Assembly (NCBI GenBank): GCA_014529385.2
Contig: CM043971.1
Span: 95,397,840 to 95,457,839, forward strand
Source of the DNA: Adiantum capillus-veneris
Taxonomy: Eukaryota > Streptophyta > Polypodiopsida > Polypodiales > Pteridaceae
Length of the DNA: 60,000 nt
Reading direction: 5' to 3'
Part shown: piece by piece, positions 1 to 10,133 of the stretch
Layout: each line of letters opens with the position of its first letter
Position numbering within the stretch: position 1 is the stretch's first letter
Translations under genes and position numbers: made by a program
The notes under the pieces: generated by a model
What the model saw: only the letters and a program-made list of their open reading frames with translations
What the model was told of the DNA's origin: nothing
Databases searched by the model: none

Positions 1-734
1 ACTGCCATAAAGATTTTGATAGATGGTAGTCAAACATCGATAGCAAATTCAAATGCAAATCCAATGGCTTGCAGCCCAAACATTGTCTACAAAGAAGTGC
101 TAGAGGTCAAAAATGTTTAAGGTATCATACTATCTTTCATCCATGCATTATTCTTTGTCATTAAATTTTTGTTAAATGAAGTTTTATATTAATCCTACTT
201 TTTTTTATTGTTTATAGATGGCCAGCCGATCTATAATCAAATACACAATGGATAGGGTATCTGAATATATTCGAGGTAATTTGTTGAAACTTTCCAAAAA
301 ATGAGCCTCACTTTAAAGTTTGAATGATTAAAGCATACTAACCATGTTGTATGAAGCATAGATCCACTTTTTTGGAGGGGACCCATACCTGCAAATGATG
401 TTGTCCATATCTTAGAAGACTTTGATGTCATAAGGTATGGCTTTGAATTATTATTATTTATGTCTTGCAATAAGTTTGGATTTTTCTTAACATACTTTTC
501 CTTCTTTGCAGAAAACACTATTATCCGGCCCATCTATTGGTAGGTCTATATGAGTCCACGTGCTATTTAGGACTCATAGGATACTATCATGTTGCCTTAG
601 AGCTAGCCGAGGCAGCAGGACGCGATCATGTCTCTCTTAGAGAGATAGGGTATCAACGACCCATAAATGCACTACCTTCCTTTGGATTTGAAGCAGAGAA
701 TTGGAAAGTGAGAATGTATGTTGTCGATGATACT

Positions 735-1085
735 TGTTAACCCTCACGGCTCACGGACTCGCTATCACCTACAACGGACGTTGTATTATTTACTTTGTAG
801 AGTGAGGTACCGTGCTTGTCGGTCCAATAGGAAAAGGGTAAGAGTGATCGCCGATGAGAGGCGCACTCTAATTGGAACATTCAAGGGATTAGTTGGCTAA
901 GCATGGGCGCCCAAGTGTGAATGGGGCGAGCTCATATAAAAGTCAACTAAACCTAAAATTCATTTATTCTCTCATTTGTGCAATTGAAGAGTGCTCTTGC
1001 TCCATCTCCATCTTCTCCTTCTTCTTCCTCTCCTTGTGTGTGTGTGTGTGTATGTGTGTGTGTGTGAGAGAGAGAGGGAGTGAGA

Positions 1086-1122
<37 letters not shown>

Positions 1123-1366
1123 TGAGTGCGATCGAGCATTACGAAGGCACGACGGCGGCGAAGCAATTGAGCGCGGCATGACTGCAGCTTCTTCTTCATC
1201 GTGGCGAGGAATCCACCACGAAGGCGAGCGTGGAGCCGTGAGTGACACACCCTTTGCTCTCTCTTGAGCTTACTAGTTTAGGCTAGTTGTGTGCTTGGAG
1301 CCATTTGTGGCTCGCACACGGTGTATGGTAAGTCCCTTGCATTGACACGTGCGACACACGCGCACA
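735..1366 (+). repeat. 5' LTR of the gag-protease element
   Basis: Starts TG and ends CA. Contains a TATA-like box (TATAAAA at 935-941) preceding the likely transcription start, then (TG)n at about 1035-1066 and (GA)n at about 1065-1118. The 3' LTR is shorter because its (GA)n tract is much shorter. Confidence 0.93.
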
Positions 1367-1370
1367 TTTT

Positions 1371-1385
1371 TGGCGCCACTGTCGG
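1371..1385 (+). other. Primer binding site (tRNA-Asp-like)
   Basis: TGGCGCCACTGTCGG lies four bases after the 5' LTR. It resembles the TGGCGCCGTTGCCGGGGA site that plant Athila/Tat-type elements use with tRNA-Asp. The tRNA identity is inferred from that resemblance. Confidence 0.7.
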
Positions 1386-2475
1386 AGAATCGCCCTCCAC
1401 CAAGCTTGAGAGGCACTCTATGCTTCTTATGTGAGTGTTTTTGTTAGGAAAGAAGAGGAGAAGAAGTCAATTCTTGCAAGCTTTCATTTCATGTATAATC
1501 TTTGTTTTTTGTCAATGCCTAGTTGCACATAATCTTTTGCACAATTAGTAGTTAGAATGTTAGTATTGAATGAATGTTTTGTTTCAATTTCTAGTTACAC
1601 AGTTAGTAGACAGCTTGATTTCTTTCAATTTCTATCTTTACACAGTTTTTTTATTTGCACAGTTAGTAGTTAGTGTGTTAGTTAGTGAATGAGTAAGTAG
1701 TTACTTGTAGTGGGTAACTTCATAGTTCACTGTCAGTTAGTAATTAGAGAAGAGAAGAGTAGTTAGTTGTTGTAGGTAACTTCACAATTCACTGTCAATT
1801 AGTAATTAGCAGAGGTGTTAGTTGTAGAAGAGTTAGAAGAGAAGTTTAAGTTAGTGGGTGTGTGTGTCCCAAAAAAGACCATTGAAAAATTAGTGGTGTG
1901 TGTGTCCCAAAAAAAATACCATTGAAAAGTTAGGAGAGGTGGAAGGTTAGTGGGTGGGTGGCCCAAGGCCATTGAAACCGCGCAGCGCAGCGCGACGACC
2001 GACCGACAAAAAATAAAATAAAAAATAAAAACTTTTAAAAAAAAACTTTTAAAAAAAAAAAAACGAAAAAGTAAAGCGCGAGTGCGGTCAGCATGGTCCA
2101 CTCATTCCTCCAAGGCCAAAAAATAAAATATTTTTTTTTAAAATAAAAAAAATCTGAAAATTAAAGGGTGAGTGTGGTCTACTCCCTCAAGCCCAAAGAA
2201 CTCACCCTTTGGACTTACTAATTTTAGTCCTCTCCCCACTAGGAAAAGACTAATTTTAGGATTCCGAGGGTTGTACGTAACCGAATCGGACGCTGTAAAG
2301 CACGACGCATTCCTCTAGCCAAGACGCTCATTTTGAGCTATCGCACACCATATTTTGTGGTTCGGTTAAAAAAGGGACAAATTTATATTAAAAATTTGGG
2401 TTTTGTAAACACGCTAAAAACTAGGTGAGCGGCCTTCACGGGCACTCACCAACACCTCTAGTGTGTCGAGGTCAT

Positions 2476-4359
2476 ATGCACCTACGCTTTGGTCGTGTGC
2501 TAGAGGACGATCACATTGAGAGTGTCTCCATTTACGCAAACACTCATTATTCCTCTACCTTAGGCTCTAGGCCCTCAGCAGGAACTCAAGGTAGTACCAC
2601 TCAGGACCCGCATATAGCGTCTAGTGACTCTTCTTCTGACTACGACGTCATGGAGGGTTATCCAATGCTTAATCCTAATAGCTCAAGCGAAGACATGCAT
2701 GCCATGGGTCCACGGTCCGGGCCGAGCGTGCTTAACCGCTTGAAGGAAACCTTTAGTAGAGCCACTCGCTCCGAACATGAGGCTAATGATGTAAAAGAGG
2801 GGGGTGGGGAAGTAAATTCTCCATTCGTGACCAACACGGACCCTATGCCCTTAGAGAGTGTGCACGTAAATACTCCATTCACTGCACCCCCTCACTTTTC
2901 AGAGCAATTTCCCTCCAAGGTTATATTACCTGATGGTAGAAGCCTTGCCGAAGTACAAGAAGTTGAGTGGTATATCATTGCGGCTAGGGAAACAGAAATC
3001 GAGAGCTTACGCAAGGCGGAGCAACGAAGAGAGCTAAAAGCAAAAGCTCCTATGTCGATATCATTGCTAGGAGAGCGATCCAGTGCTCCTGAATTAGCGA
3101 CCACTAAGGGTCAACCTATAGAGAGCCATATTGCATCTAGTTCAAAAGACACCCCTAGCACCTCAATCCTAGATGGAGCGTTCTTAAATAAGAACTGGGA
3201 GTACGAACTACAAACAGAAACTCTAACCGACCTATACACAGGTCACACCTATCACGTGGGTTGGTTAGATGTCCTACAATCCACAACGGGTGCTACTAGT
3301 GTGGAGGATCAACAACAAAGGGTTTGTGAGGTCATCCATAGGGTTATTGAGTTAGAGAGACGGAACAAGGGGATCCATATGCCTTCAACGGGTCTCATGA
3401 GATTCTTGGATACAGGGAAGGCTAAACAACCGACCTTATCGCAAATGGCGACTCCCTCGGTAAGTCCGATGGATCCTCCATATGTGGTTTCGCCAGGGGT
3501 CTCAATGCAATCTGAGCCCACAAGTGATAGCTTTACCTTTCCAAGTCTAGCTCATCTTTCCCTTGATGACACCACGGCTACCATGCCTACCCCAATGATG
3601 GGCATGCCGAGAAACACGCCATGGACTTCATTTGTTAGTAAAGTGCCGCTACATGGTAGCTCAACTCCTGCAATAGTACCTACAAGTGTGTACCAATTGT
3701 ATACACCTATGGGTCCACGTACTCATGTAGTTCCTACCCCTTCCATTGTTTCAACAACATATGCTCCACAACCACAACACCCAAGCTCCTATTACCATGG
3801 GACCATACCGGCTAGCATTAGCATGTCACATCCGACGTCTGCTATGCCTAGAGCCACACATATGAACTTTGGGCCGCCACATGGCACAACACCGTACCAA
3901 ACATGGAACCCAAGGGCTTCCTATATGCCAAGCCCAATGCCAATACCTACTCCACATGTAGTCTCTGGAGCGCCTTCACCCATGATGCCTGCTCACTTAG
4001 GTGACTCGGCAACATTTGCTCAAGGTATCGGACGATTTATTGCTGAGAATATGTGTAACACGCCTGATAGAGAGCCTAGAAGTAAGGCAGTACAAATAGC
4101 CAAGCTCACACAAAAATTTAGTGGAGACGGGGATGTGCGAAAGCATATCGAAGTGTTTGAACAGATATGTGATTCTCTAGGAGAACACAATGACTTGCAC
4201 AAGAGTAATGCTTTAAGCCTAACCTTAAGTGGGAAGGCAGGGGATTGGTATAGAACCCTAAGGGTGGAAGAAAAAACGATTTACCCTACTCTTAGGAGAC
4301 TATTTTTGAAAGAATACATACGAGAGGGAGTGCTTTGGGGTGTAGCCTCTCAGCTCTAG
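2476..4359 (+). CDS. Gag polyprotein, N-terminal part (long Pro/Met/Thr-rich extension plus gag domain)
   Basis: The frame is open from 2425 after a TAG; the first ATG is at 2476. The first ~500 residues are low-complexity and rich in Ser, Thr, Pro, Met and His, with many short MPTP/PTP-like runs, much longer than the N-terminus of a usual Ty3 gag. The capsid-like retrotransposon gag domain lies at about 4080-4340, with features FSGDGDVRKHIEVFEQ, LSGKAGDWYRTL and RRLFLKEYI. A single TAG at 4357-4359 ends the frame inside the gag domain. The same frame continues directly with KAKREEG and the next open segment, so the stop looks like one recent nonsense change, or less likely a read-through site. 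The product would form the virus-like particle. Confidence 0.85.
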   Translation: MHLRFGRVLEDDHIESVSIYANTHYSSTLGSRPSAGTQGSTTQDPHIASSDSSSDYDVMEGYPMLNPNSSSEDMHAMGPRSGPSVLNRLKETFSRATRSEHEANDVKEGGGEVNSPFVTNTDPMPLESVHVNTPFTAPPHFSEQFPSKVILPDGRSLAEVQEVEWYIIAARETEIESLRKAEQRRELKAKAPMSISLLGERSSAPELATTKGQPIESHIASSSKDTPSTSILDGAFLNKNWEYELQTETLTDLYTGHTYHVGWLDVLQSTTGATSVEDQQQRVCEVIHRVIELERRNKGIHMPSTGLMRFLDTGKAKQPTLSQMATPSVSPMDPPYVVSPGVSMQSEPTSDSFTFPSLAHLSLDDTTATMPTPMMGMPRNTPWTSFVSKVPLHGSSTPAIVPTSVYQLYTPMGPRTHVVPTPSIVSTTYAPQPQHPSSYYHGTIPASISMSHPTSAMPRATHMNFGPPHGTTPYQTWNPRASYMPSPMPIPTPHVVSGAPSPMMPAHLGDSATFAQGIGRFIAENMCNTPDREPRSKAVQIAKLTQKFSGDGDVRKHIEVFEQICDSLGEHNDLHKSNALSLTLSGKAGDWYRTLRVEEKTIYPTLRRLFLKEYIREGVLWGVASQL

Positions 4360-4380
4360 AAAGCCAAACGAGAGGAAGGA

Positions 4381-6549
4381 GTGTCAGTGAGAGACTTTAT
4401 TAGTCGCTTGAAGCATTTGAATTATTGTTGTAATCCAAATGAGCGCTTCAATAATAATCAATTGCTTGATAGATTCATTAGAGGATTACGACATGAGGAT
4501 ATCTACAATGGCCTAGTCATTAGAGGTATCACCACTTGGGAAGCAGTCACCACCAACGCTATCCAATTGGAGGATAATTTAATGATTCAAGGAGAAAGAG
4601 TGTTTGTTGAGCCTAAATCTTTTAGCTCGCAAGCATCGGGGCATCAACCAATGACCCTAAAGCCTATTGCTAAGGAGCCAAAGATATCTGAGATGACTTT
4701 AGCAGATCTCACCAAGGCTATTCAAGAGAGTCTTAAAGACAATCGTGCTCCGCAAAACAATCACATGTATCCAAGAAGGGAGCAGCAATGGTGCTCAGTA
4801 TGCTATGGTCCGCATAGTACCAGTGAATGCCCTACTTTTAGAGTGAAATTCAATGGGAATGGCAATGTCTGTGGGAGGTATGGTCATCAAGCTAAGGATT
4901 GCATAGTATTTAAGCGTGCGATGGCCAATAGACCAACCTTTGCCTGGACAGACACACCTAGAGTGCCTGCATTGATGCCGGCCTCACCTCTTGAACAAAC
5001 GTCACAACACATGGTCCCTAGGGCCCAAAATGTTGTTCAAACAACACCCTTACCACCTCCAATGCTAGGACCGCAACCACCACATTCGAGAATCACTTCT
5101 GTGAATCAAGTGGGTTGTGAGTCATCTATTTCTTGTTTGGAAGGTTGTGAGGAAGATATAGACCCTAATATTTCCTATGGGATGTATGCGCTTGAAGAAA
5201 GTCCACAATACTACATGGAGGACTATTGGGGACAAGTCAAACCTGTCTATCAGGTAGCTGCTCTTGCTGCAAGAGGCCAAAATATCAATTACACTACCAA
5301 GAGACCACCTCTTCAATGCTATGAGTGTGGAGGTCCACATCATGTGGCCGAGTGTCCTATTAGGCTACAAAAGAATGCCATATTAATGCAAACCAATCAA
5401 GTGAGCACGTCTACAATGCCGATACTTATGTGTAATCGATGTGGCATAGATCATTTGATTTCCCAATGTTTGAATAATCCAAATGCGTTGAAGATCACAC
5501 CATTAAACTTGATTGAGGTTACTGAGGAGCCATCACAAAGTACACCTGTGGTACCAGTGAACATACTCACACGATCGATGCTCCAAAAACAAAATTTTAT
5601 TCTTGAAGAAAGAGACACAGCATCAATTGTCCAATCTCAGAAGAAGAAGAAAACACGAAGGAAGAGATCACAAAAAGCAGCAAAGTCAGACCCTAGTTCA
5701 AAGACCAACATAGGAACTGGTGACGACCCCGTATATATGAACGACGCTGAAGAGGATTCTGATTCAGGTGAAACCATAGAGACCAAAACAACCACTAGGA
5801 AAGAAACTAACAAGGAAGATTGTCATGAGCCACAATGGCCACGATCCAAGAAGAAGATAGGAACTTACCCAAACCCTACAGAGGAGATCGAGCGAGTCAA
5901 GCAATTAAGGAGTTTGGTAGAAGATACCCAAAGGGATCTAGAGCCAGCACCTAGGCAGATCGAGATTACAGACACAGTGTTCCCTACGCAACAACAACCT
6001 CACAAAGTCCATAGACCCCTAGCCATACCTAGTGTCATCCAAGAAGAAAGTGACTTAAAGTCATGGGAAAGTGGGCGTACTCACTTCTTGTTGGAAAGAA
6101 TGTTTACAGAGGGACTACCTGACCCTATCGAAGAAATGGAGATCCCATCTTCCCCACGTCAAGGGACTGAAGCCCAAAAGGTGCCGTTAAATATTGCCAA
6201 ATTGATGGATTTCATGGCTTCCGAAGTTAGAACCACCATCATGTCCAAACTATATGGAGACCCTGAGCTATTCTTAGCTCTTCGAGCTTTCCTCAATGGA
6301 GAACTGAAGGTCGGGCTACCACAATTTGCACAGATGGATGGAGCTAGGGAGACGCCAATAGAGGAGGAACACTTAAATCCACAACCCAACCTAGATGAGA
6401 ACCCTATTGTAGAAATACCTCTTAACAAGTTGGGACAATACTTTGAGGGAGATGAATCCAATGCAACCATACCAATCACTACCAAGGGATTAACTGTGAA
6501 GGGAATCCTTGATGGTGGCGCTGGGGTTAGCATTGTGACTAAAAACTGA
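4381..6549 (+). CDS. Gag C-terminal part with zinc knuckles, and start of protease
   Basis: Same frame as the upstream gag segment. After the end of the gag domain (VSVRDFISRLKHLNYCC) come several CCHC-like knuckles: CSVCYGPHSTSEC, CGRYGHQAKDC, CYECGGPHHVAEC and CNRCGIDHLISQC. Four knuckle-like motifs spread over about 220 residues is more than the usual one or two. They would bind RNA during packaging. A Lys/Arg-rich basic tract follows at about 5640-5690 (KKKKTRRKRSQKAAK), then an acidic/linker region. The segment ends in the protease flap region with ILDGGAGVSIV, where the catalytic triplet is DGG rather than D-S/T-G. A TGA at 6547-6549 interrupts the frame just after this motif. Confidence 0.85.
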   Translation: MSVRDFISRLKHLNYCCNPNERFNNNQLLDRFIRGLRHEDIYNGLVIRGITTWEAVTTNAIQLEDNLMIQGERVFVEPKSFSSQASGHQPMTLKPIAKEPKISEMTLADLTKAIQESLKDNRAPQNNHMYPRREQQWCSVCYGPHSTSECPTFRVKFNGNGNVCGRYGHQAKDCIVFKRAMANRPTFAWTDTPRVPALMPASPLEQTSQHMVPRAQNVVQTTPLPPPMLGPQPPHSRITSVNQVGCESSISCLEGCEEDIDPNISYGMYALEESPQYYMEDYWGQVKPVYQVAALAARGQNINYTTKRPPLQCYECGGPHHVAECPIRLQKNAILMQTNQVSTSTMPILMCNRCGIDHLISQCLNNPNALKITPLNLIEVTEEPSQSTPVVPVNILTRSMLQKQNFILEERDTASIVQSQKKKKTRRKRSQKAAKSDPSSKTNIGTGDDPVYMNDAEEDSDSGETIETKTTTRKETNKEDCHEPQWPRSKKKIGTYPNPTEEIERVKQLRSLVEDTQRDLEPAPRQIEITDTVFPTQQQPHKVHRPLAIPSVIQEESDLKSWESGRTHFLLERMFTEGLPDPIEEMEIPSSPRQGTEAQKVPLNIAKLMDFMASEVRTTIMSKLYGDPELFLALRAFLNGELKVGLPQFAQMDGARETPIEEEHLNPQPNLDENPIVEIPLNKLGQYFEGDESNATIPITTKGLTVKGILDGGAGVSIVTKN

Positions 6550-6558
6550 TGGGAAACT

Positions 6559-7221
6559 ATGGGAAAACCTCCCCTTGGAACCACAACCATAGTAGTAAAG
6601 ATGGCCAATGGGTCTACTGTTAAACCTATTGGGATGCTAGAAGATCTCAAGATCAAGGTATTTGGACATAAAATAAGAGTTACCTTCATTGTTATGGATT
6701 TCTCCAAGCACACTATGGCATCTGAGATGATCTTAGGACGTCCTTTCATGAGGGAAGCAAAAATGGTGGATGACTGGTCTAAAAACCATGTCTACTTGCA
6801 GTTCCAAGACTCTGTTATTCGAGTAGATCTTGTAACTGGTCGAGCACATCCTCTAGGAAACAGGTTTATAATTGATCATAGATCTGACACCACAGTTCAC
6901 TCGGCCACATTGCAGTATTGTTACACGTGTAAAGCTGACACTGATGTTGGGGAAGATTCTCCTTATATGGATGTACTACCTGGGATGACTGAGTCGGACA
7001 ATGTGGATTGGGTCCACCTAGCAGCAACCATAGACACTTGGGGAAACAGGGGGACGACCTGGGTAACACCTGAGGGGGATGAAATGCCACCACTCGTACC
7101 CTTAAATATGCTACAAGCAATGCATATAGCTTCTGACAAGACTCATCCTAATATAACGAAGAAAATATACAAGTGGGTCCCTAAATCTTCCTTAACGACC
7201 ATAGCTAGTGCTAAAAAATAG
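6559..7221 (+). CDS. Aspartic protease C-terminal half plus tail of the gag-protease element
   Basis: Same frame as the preceding segment and separated from it only by TGA 6547-6549. The text runs ETMGKPPLG, MANGSTVKPIGMLEDLK, FIVMDF and MILGRPFM, the typical second half of a retroelement retropepsin (hydrophobic-hydrophobic-G near the C-terminus, here ILG). The part after residue ~110 is unrecognised and ends KWVPKSSL. There is no RT motif downstream, where an autonomous Ty3 element would continue into pol. Protease function is doubtful because of the DGG active-site triplet and the stop. Confidence 0.75.
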   Translation: MGKPPLGTTTIVVKMANGSTVKPIGMLEDLKIKVFGHKIRVTFIVMDFSKHTMASEMILGRPFMREAKMVDDWSKNHVYLQFQDSVIRVDLVTGRAHPLGNRFIIDHRSDTTVHSATLQYCYTCKADTDVGEDSPYMDVLPGMTESDNVDWVHLAATIDTWGNRGTTWVTPEGDEMPPLVPLNMLQAMHIASDKTHPNITKKIYKWVPKSSLTTIASAKK

Positions 7222-7330
7222 AAGCCTTATAAGGAAAGTCCCACTCGCTCCAAGAAAAGTAAGAAAATGTTGCGATGGATTCCTAAAAACTATTGGAAGC
7301 CCAAGGCTACTATGAAGGGAATGATCAAAT

Positions 7331-7807
7331 ATGGGTGCCAAACGTAAATTGTGCTCTTACCGGTCACCTGACCCATGTGAGTCCAATCCTGTAGCTTCAA
7401 AACAAATTAACGATCGCGGAAAGAAAAAAATCACGGAATGCTACATACCCGTTCCAGAGCTAGTTTGGGTACCAAAGAAAGAACGATTTGTTCCATCTAG
7501 CTCAGGAACAGGGAAGTCAAATGAAGCATCATGCTCTTCATGTAGTTCTTATACGGAAATAGAAGCTTCAACACAATCTTCACCCACCATTGTACATATC
7601 CATACAAATAAGAAAGAGTTTGCACCTCCCGTTGCAAGTTCACCACCTACAAAAACGTTGCAAATAAAATCATGGGAGAGTACCTTACCACCCTTGCAAC
7701 TAGATGAAACGCATAGGGAGGTCGAGAACTATTGGTTAAAGCCTTTACCCATAACAACTTGGAGCAATTGGTTTCAAAAGGTGACGACATCATTCCAAAC
7801 GGTATGA
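7331..7807 (+). CDS. Unassigned small ORF of the gag-protease element
   Basis: An open frame of 158 codons in a different frame from gag-protease, starting ATGGGTGCC. It is Ser/Thr/Pro-rich with a basic N-terminus (KKKITE). It contains LVWVPKKERFV. Two related aromatic-proline motifs, KWVPKSSL and RWIPKNYWKPK, lie just upstream at 7171-7194 and 7272-7304. It probably continues the polyprotein after a frameshift, or encodes a small accessory product. No family recognised. Confidence 0.35.
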   Translation: MGAKRKLCSYRSPDPCESNPVASKQINDRGKKKITECYIPVPELVWVPKKERFVPSSSGTGKSNEASCSSCSSYTEIEASTQSSPTIVHIHTNKKEFAPPVASSPPTKTLQIKSWESTLPPLQLDETHREVENYWLKPLPITTWSNWFQKVTTSFQTV

Positions 7808-9438
7808 TCTACCCAAGGAAGGGGGGAGTGTTTGCTGATAGTCATCATTCACTTACTCCCCTCTCAACCTTTCTCTCTGAATTCTTAATCTCCAATCTTA
7901 GGGAATGTATATATAAAGCCTTATACTCACAAAAAAGAAAAAAAAAAAAGAGCAAGAGCAATTAGCAAACGAGTATGCACAATAAAAGTCATAACATTGA
8001 CCAGACCTACACATTCACATCCGGTACACTGAAATAGAAACCAAGGTCATCAAACACCTTTGATCCTCATCACTCAAGTGATGGAGGGTAGGTAAGATTA
8101 GTACAATGGGAGTGTTTCTGTTTTAGAGTTGAGTGATTAGCAAAGTTCCTTTTTCCCACTGATGTGCCTCCTAGAGGTACTCTTTGTGTTTCCTCGTGTG
8201 TACAGGAACGTGTTACTGTTGTTAGGATCTGGACCTTCATGGAATCTTTATCTTGATCCACTTTTCAAATCGAGGGGGCGATCATCAAACAAACAGGTGT
8301 TTCTTGTCCATTAGCATTGCCCCTTATCTCTTTTGCATCTATGTTTGTCTGCTTTAATTGTGATTGGTAGCATTATATTCACCGCATTTGCTTAGTATCA
8401 AACATTTAATTCAATGCAATTTTTTGTCATAATCACTTGTCTAGGTTTAAAAAGCAAGCAGTCTGACTAAGCTAGTTTGACCAAGCTAGGCGTTAGAGAT
8501 CTTCTCTTAATACCATGGGGAATGCCTTCCTAATAATCAATGGCTACTTAGGTTCTTAATCCGATTTAGGCAGCATTGTGTGAAATGTACTAGGGCTTAG
8601 TTCCTATTGACCTTTAGCTTAAGTATTATAAAGAGAGTTTACTAGTGTGATGAGCATGGGGAGGGTAACAGTGTTATATGACCCCCCAAAGTTACAAAAT
8701 TAAAATGCTAAAAACGAACAAACAAAAAATCAAAGTGCCACAATGTAAAATCTGAAGCTGGAAGAGAAATCTTAGCTTGATTTGGTACTTCACTCACATG
8801 TATCGCCTATGGTACCAGAGCCCTAGAGGTTCCCAGTGTGGGCACTTTTCCTTGAAAAGCAAAAAACCCAAGGCATACAAAATAAGCACACACATCGAAA
8901 TTGAATCATTGTGAAAAGACTTGGGGGGGTCAAAGAAAAGGAAATAAGCTAGGCGATGATTTCATGAGAAATTCCTTTTATCGTAGCTTAACTACAAGGT
9001 CTTCTAGGTATAGCCTCTAGTCAGCCCTCGAACATGAAATACTTGGCTCTCGCGATTAAACAACTTAATTGACCAGAGAAAATCAAGAAGCTTACCCATG
9101 GTATTAATAGTCGATCTCTAGTACCTTTCAACCGTTAAATTAGCGACCCCAGATTGTTTACTTTATACCTTTACAGCTATTTATGCATTTGATTATATTG
9201 TAATTTAATGTTTATTGCTGGCAAATGGTTTAAAATTCTGTTACCAATCAATTTGTCTGCCTAAAACTGCATATGCTTTTTAATTGTATATGAGAATGCA
9301 ATTACTGTGCCAATGTTGTTTGATTTTGCAGTGACTGAAGAAGGCTAAGGACATTCATCTCAAATGCTCTTCCACCTCGACGAACGCGCCACAACTCAAT
9401 AGCTTCCGAGGACGGAATCTACATCAGGAAGGGGGGCA
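7808..9438 (+). other. Noncoding 3' internal region and polypurine tract of the gag-protease element
   Basis: No ORF with family similarity is visible, where pol would be expected. A second TATA-like stretch (TATATATAAAG) lies near 7908-7918. The polypurine tract AGGAAGGGGGG lies at 9426-9436, immediately before the 3' LTR. An A-rich tract occurs at 7931-7949. Confidence 0.7.
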
Positions 9439-9737
9439 TGTTAACCCTCACGGCTCACGGACACCCTATCACCTACGACGGACGTTGTATTATTTACTTG
9501 GTAGAGTCAGGTACCGGGCTTGTCGGTCCAATAGGAAAAGGGTAAGAGTAATCGCCAATGAGAGGCGCACTCTAACTGGAACATTCAAGGGATTAGTTGG
9601 CTAAGCATGGGCGCCCAAGTGTGAGTGGGGCGAGCTCATATAAAAGTCAACTAAACCTAAAGTTCATTTATTTTCTCATTTGTGCAATTGAAGAGTGCTC
9701 TTGCTCCATCTCCATCTTCTCCTTCTTCTTCCTCTCC

Positions 9738-9785
<48 letters not shown>

Positions 9786-10032
9786 TTGTGAGTGCGATCG
9801 AGCATTACAAAGGCACGACGGCGGCGAAGCAGTTGAGTGCGGCACGACTGCAGCTTCTTCTTCATCGCGGCGAGGAATCCACCACGAAGGTGAGCGTAGA
9901 GCGGTGAGTGACACACCCTTTGCTCTCTCTTGAGCTTACTAGTTTAGGTTAGTTGTGTGCTTGGAGCCATTTGTGGCTCGCACACGGTGTATGGCAAGTC
10001 CTTTGCATTGACACGTGCGACACACGCGCACA
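9439..10032 (+). repeat. 3' LTR of the gag-protease element
   Basis: Matches the 5' LTR from end to end apart from scattered substitutions and a contracted microsatellite. TATA-like box TATAAAA at 9639-9645. (TG)n at 9739-9774 followed by a short (GA)n. Followed directly by the ATACT target duplication. Confidence 0.93.
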
Positions 10033-10133
10033 ATACTCCAAGGCGGCTTGGACAAAGTGTGCGACACATTGGGCCCTGGGTGTTACGGGTGCGAACCCGT
10101 GTCCATCGCAAGCTTCACTTTAAGTCTAAATAA

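Larger units (their letters stand above)
735..10032 (+). mobile_element. Full-length non-autonomous Ty3-type LTR retrotransposon (gag-protease only)
   Basis: The two LTRs are 735-1366 and 9439-10032. Both begin TGTTAACCCTCACGG and end CGCGCACA. They are flanked by perfect 5-bp target duplications ATACT (730-734 and 10033-10037). A primer binding site follows the 5' LTR and a G-rich polypurine tract precedes the 3' LTR. The internal region encodes a long gag with a retrotransposon gag domain and several zinc knuckles, then an aspartic protease. There is no reverse transcriptase, RNase H or integrase, and about 1.6 kb before the 3' LTR is noncoding. Its proteins carry two in-frame stops. The LTRs differ mostly in microsatellite length and scattered substitutions, so the insertion looks fairly recent. 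Mobilisation would need enzymes supplied by another element, as known for other gag-only plant LTR elements. Confidence 0.93.
1..10133 (+). pseudogene. Unrecognised multi-exon gene, last visible exon split by an LTR retrotransposon
   Basis: I do not recognise the product. Exons with matching phases are 1-105 (partial, phase 0 out through a weak donor GAG|GTCAAA), 218-275, 362-434 and 512-734, continued at 10038-10133 after the inserted element. Exon 218-275 begins with ATG, so the gene could also start there. The joins give residues such as SEYIRD, LEDFDVIRKHYYPAH and GYYHVALELAEAAGRD, with no stop inside exons. The insertion lies between GATACT and CCAAGG. Removing one ATACT copy keeps the frame, which then runs 31 more codons to TAA at 10131-10133. 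Introns are short (86, 77 and about 110 bases) with GT-AG ends. The 3' exon sits about 590 bases upstream of SurE. Splice phase agreement is seen in the sequence; that this is a once-active host gene is inference. It could alternatively be part of an old transposon. Confidence 0.4.

Noticed and set aside
964-1267. Open frames in the 5' LTR rich in Ser-Leu, Cys-Val or His-Thr repeats
   Set aside because: They are translations of the (TG)n and (GA)n microsatellites. The same holds at 9657-9933, 16140-16190 and 30673-30755.
10080-10105. tRNA T-arm-like stem (ACGGGTGCGAACCCGT)
   Set aside because: No matching acceptor, D or anticodon arms; it lies in the open frame of the split gene.
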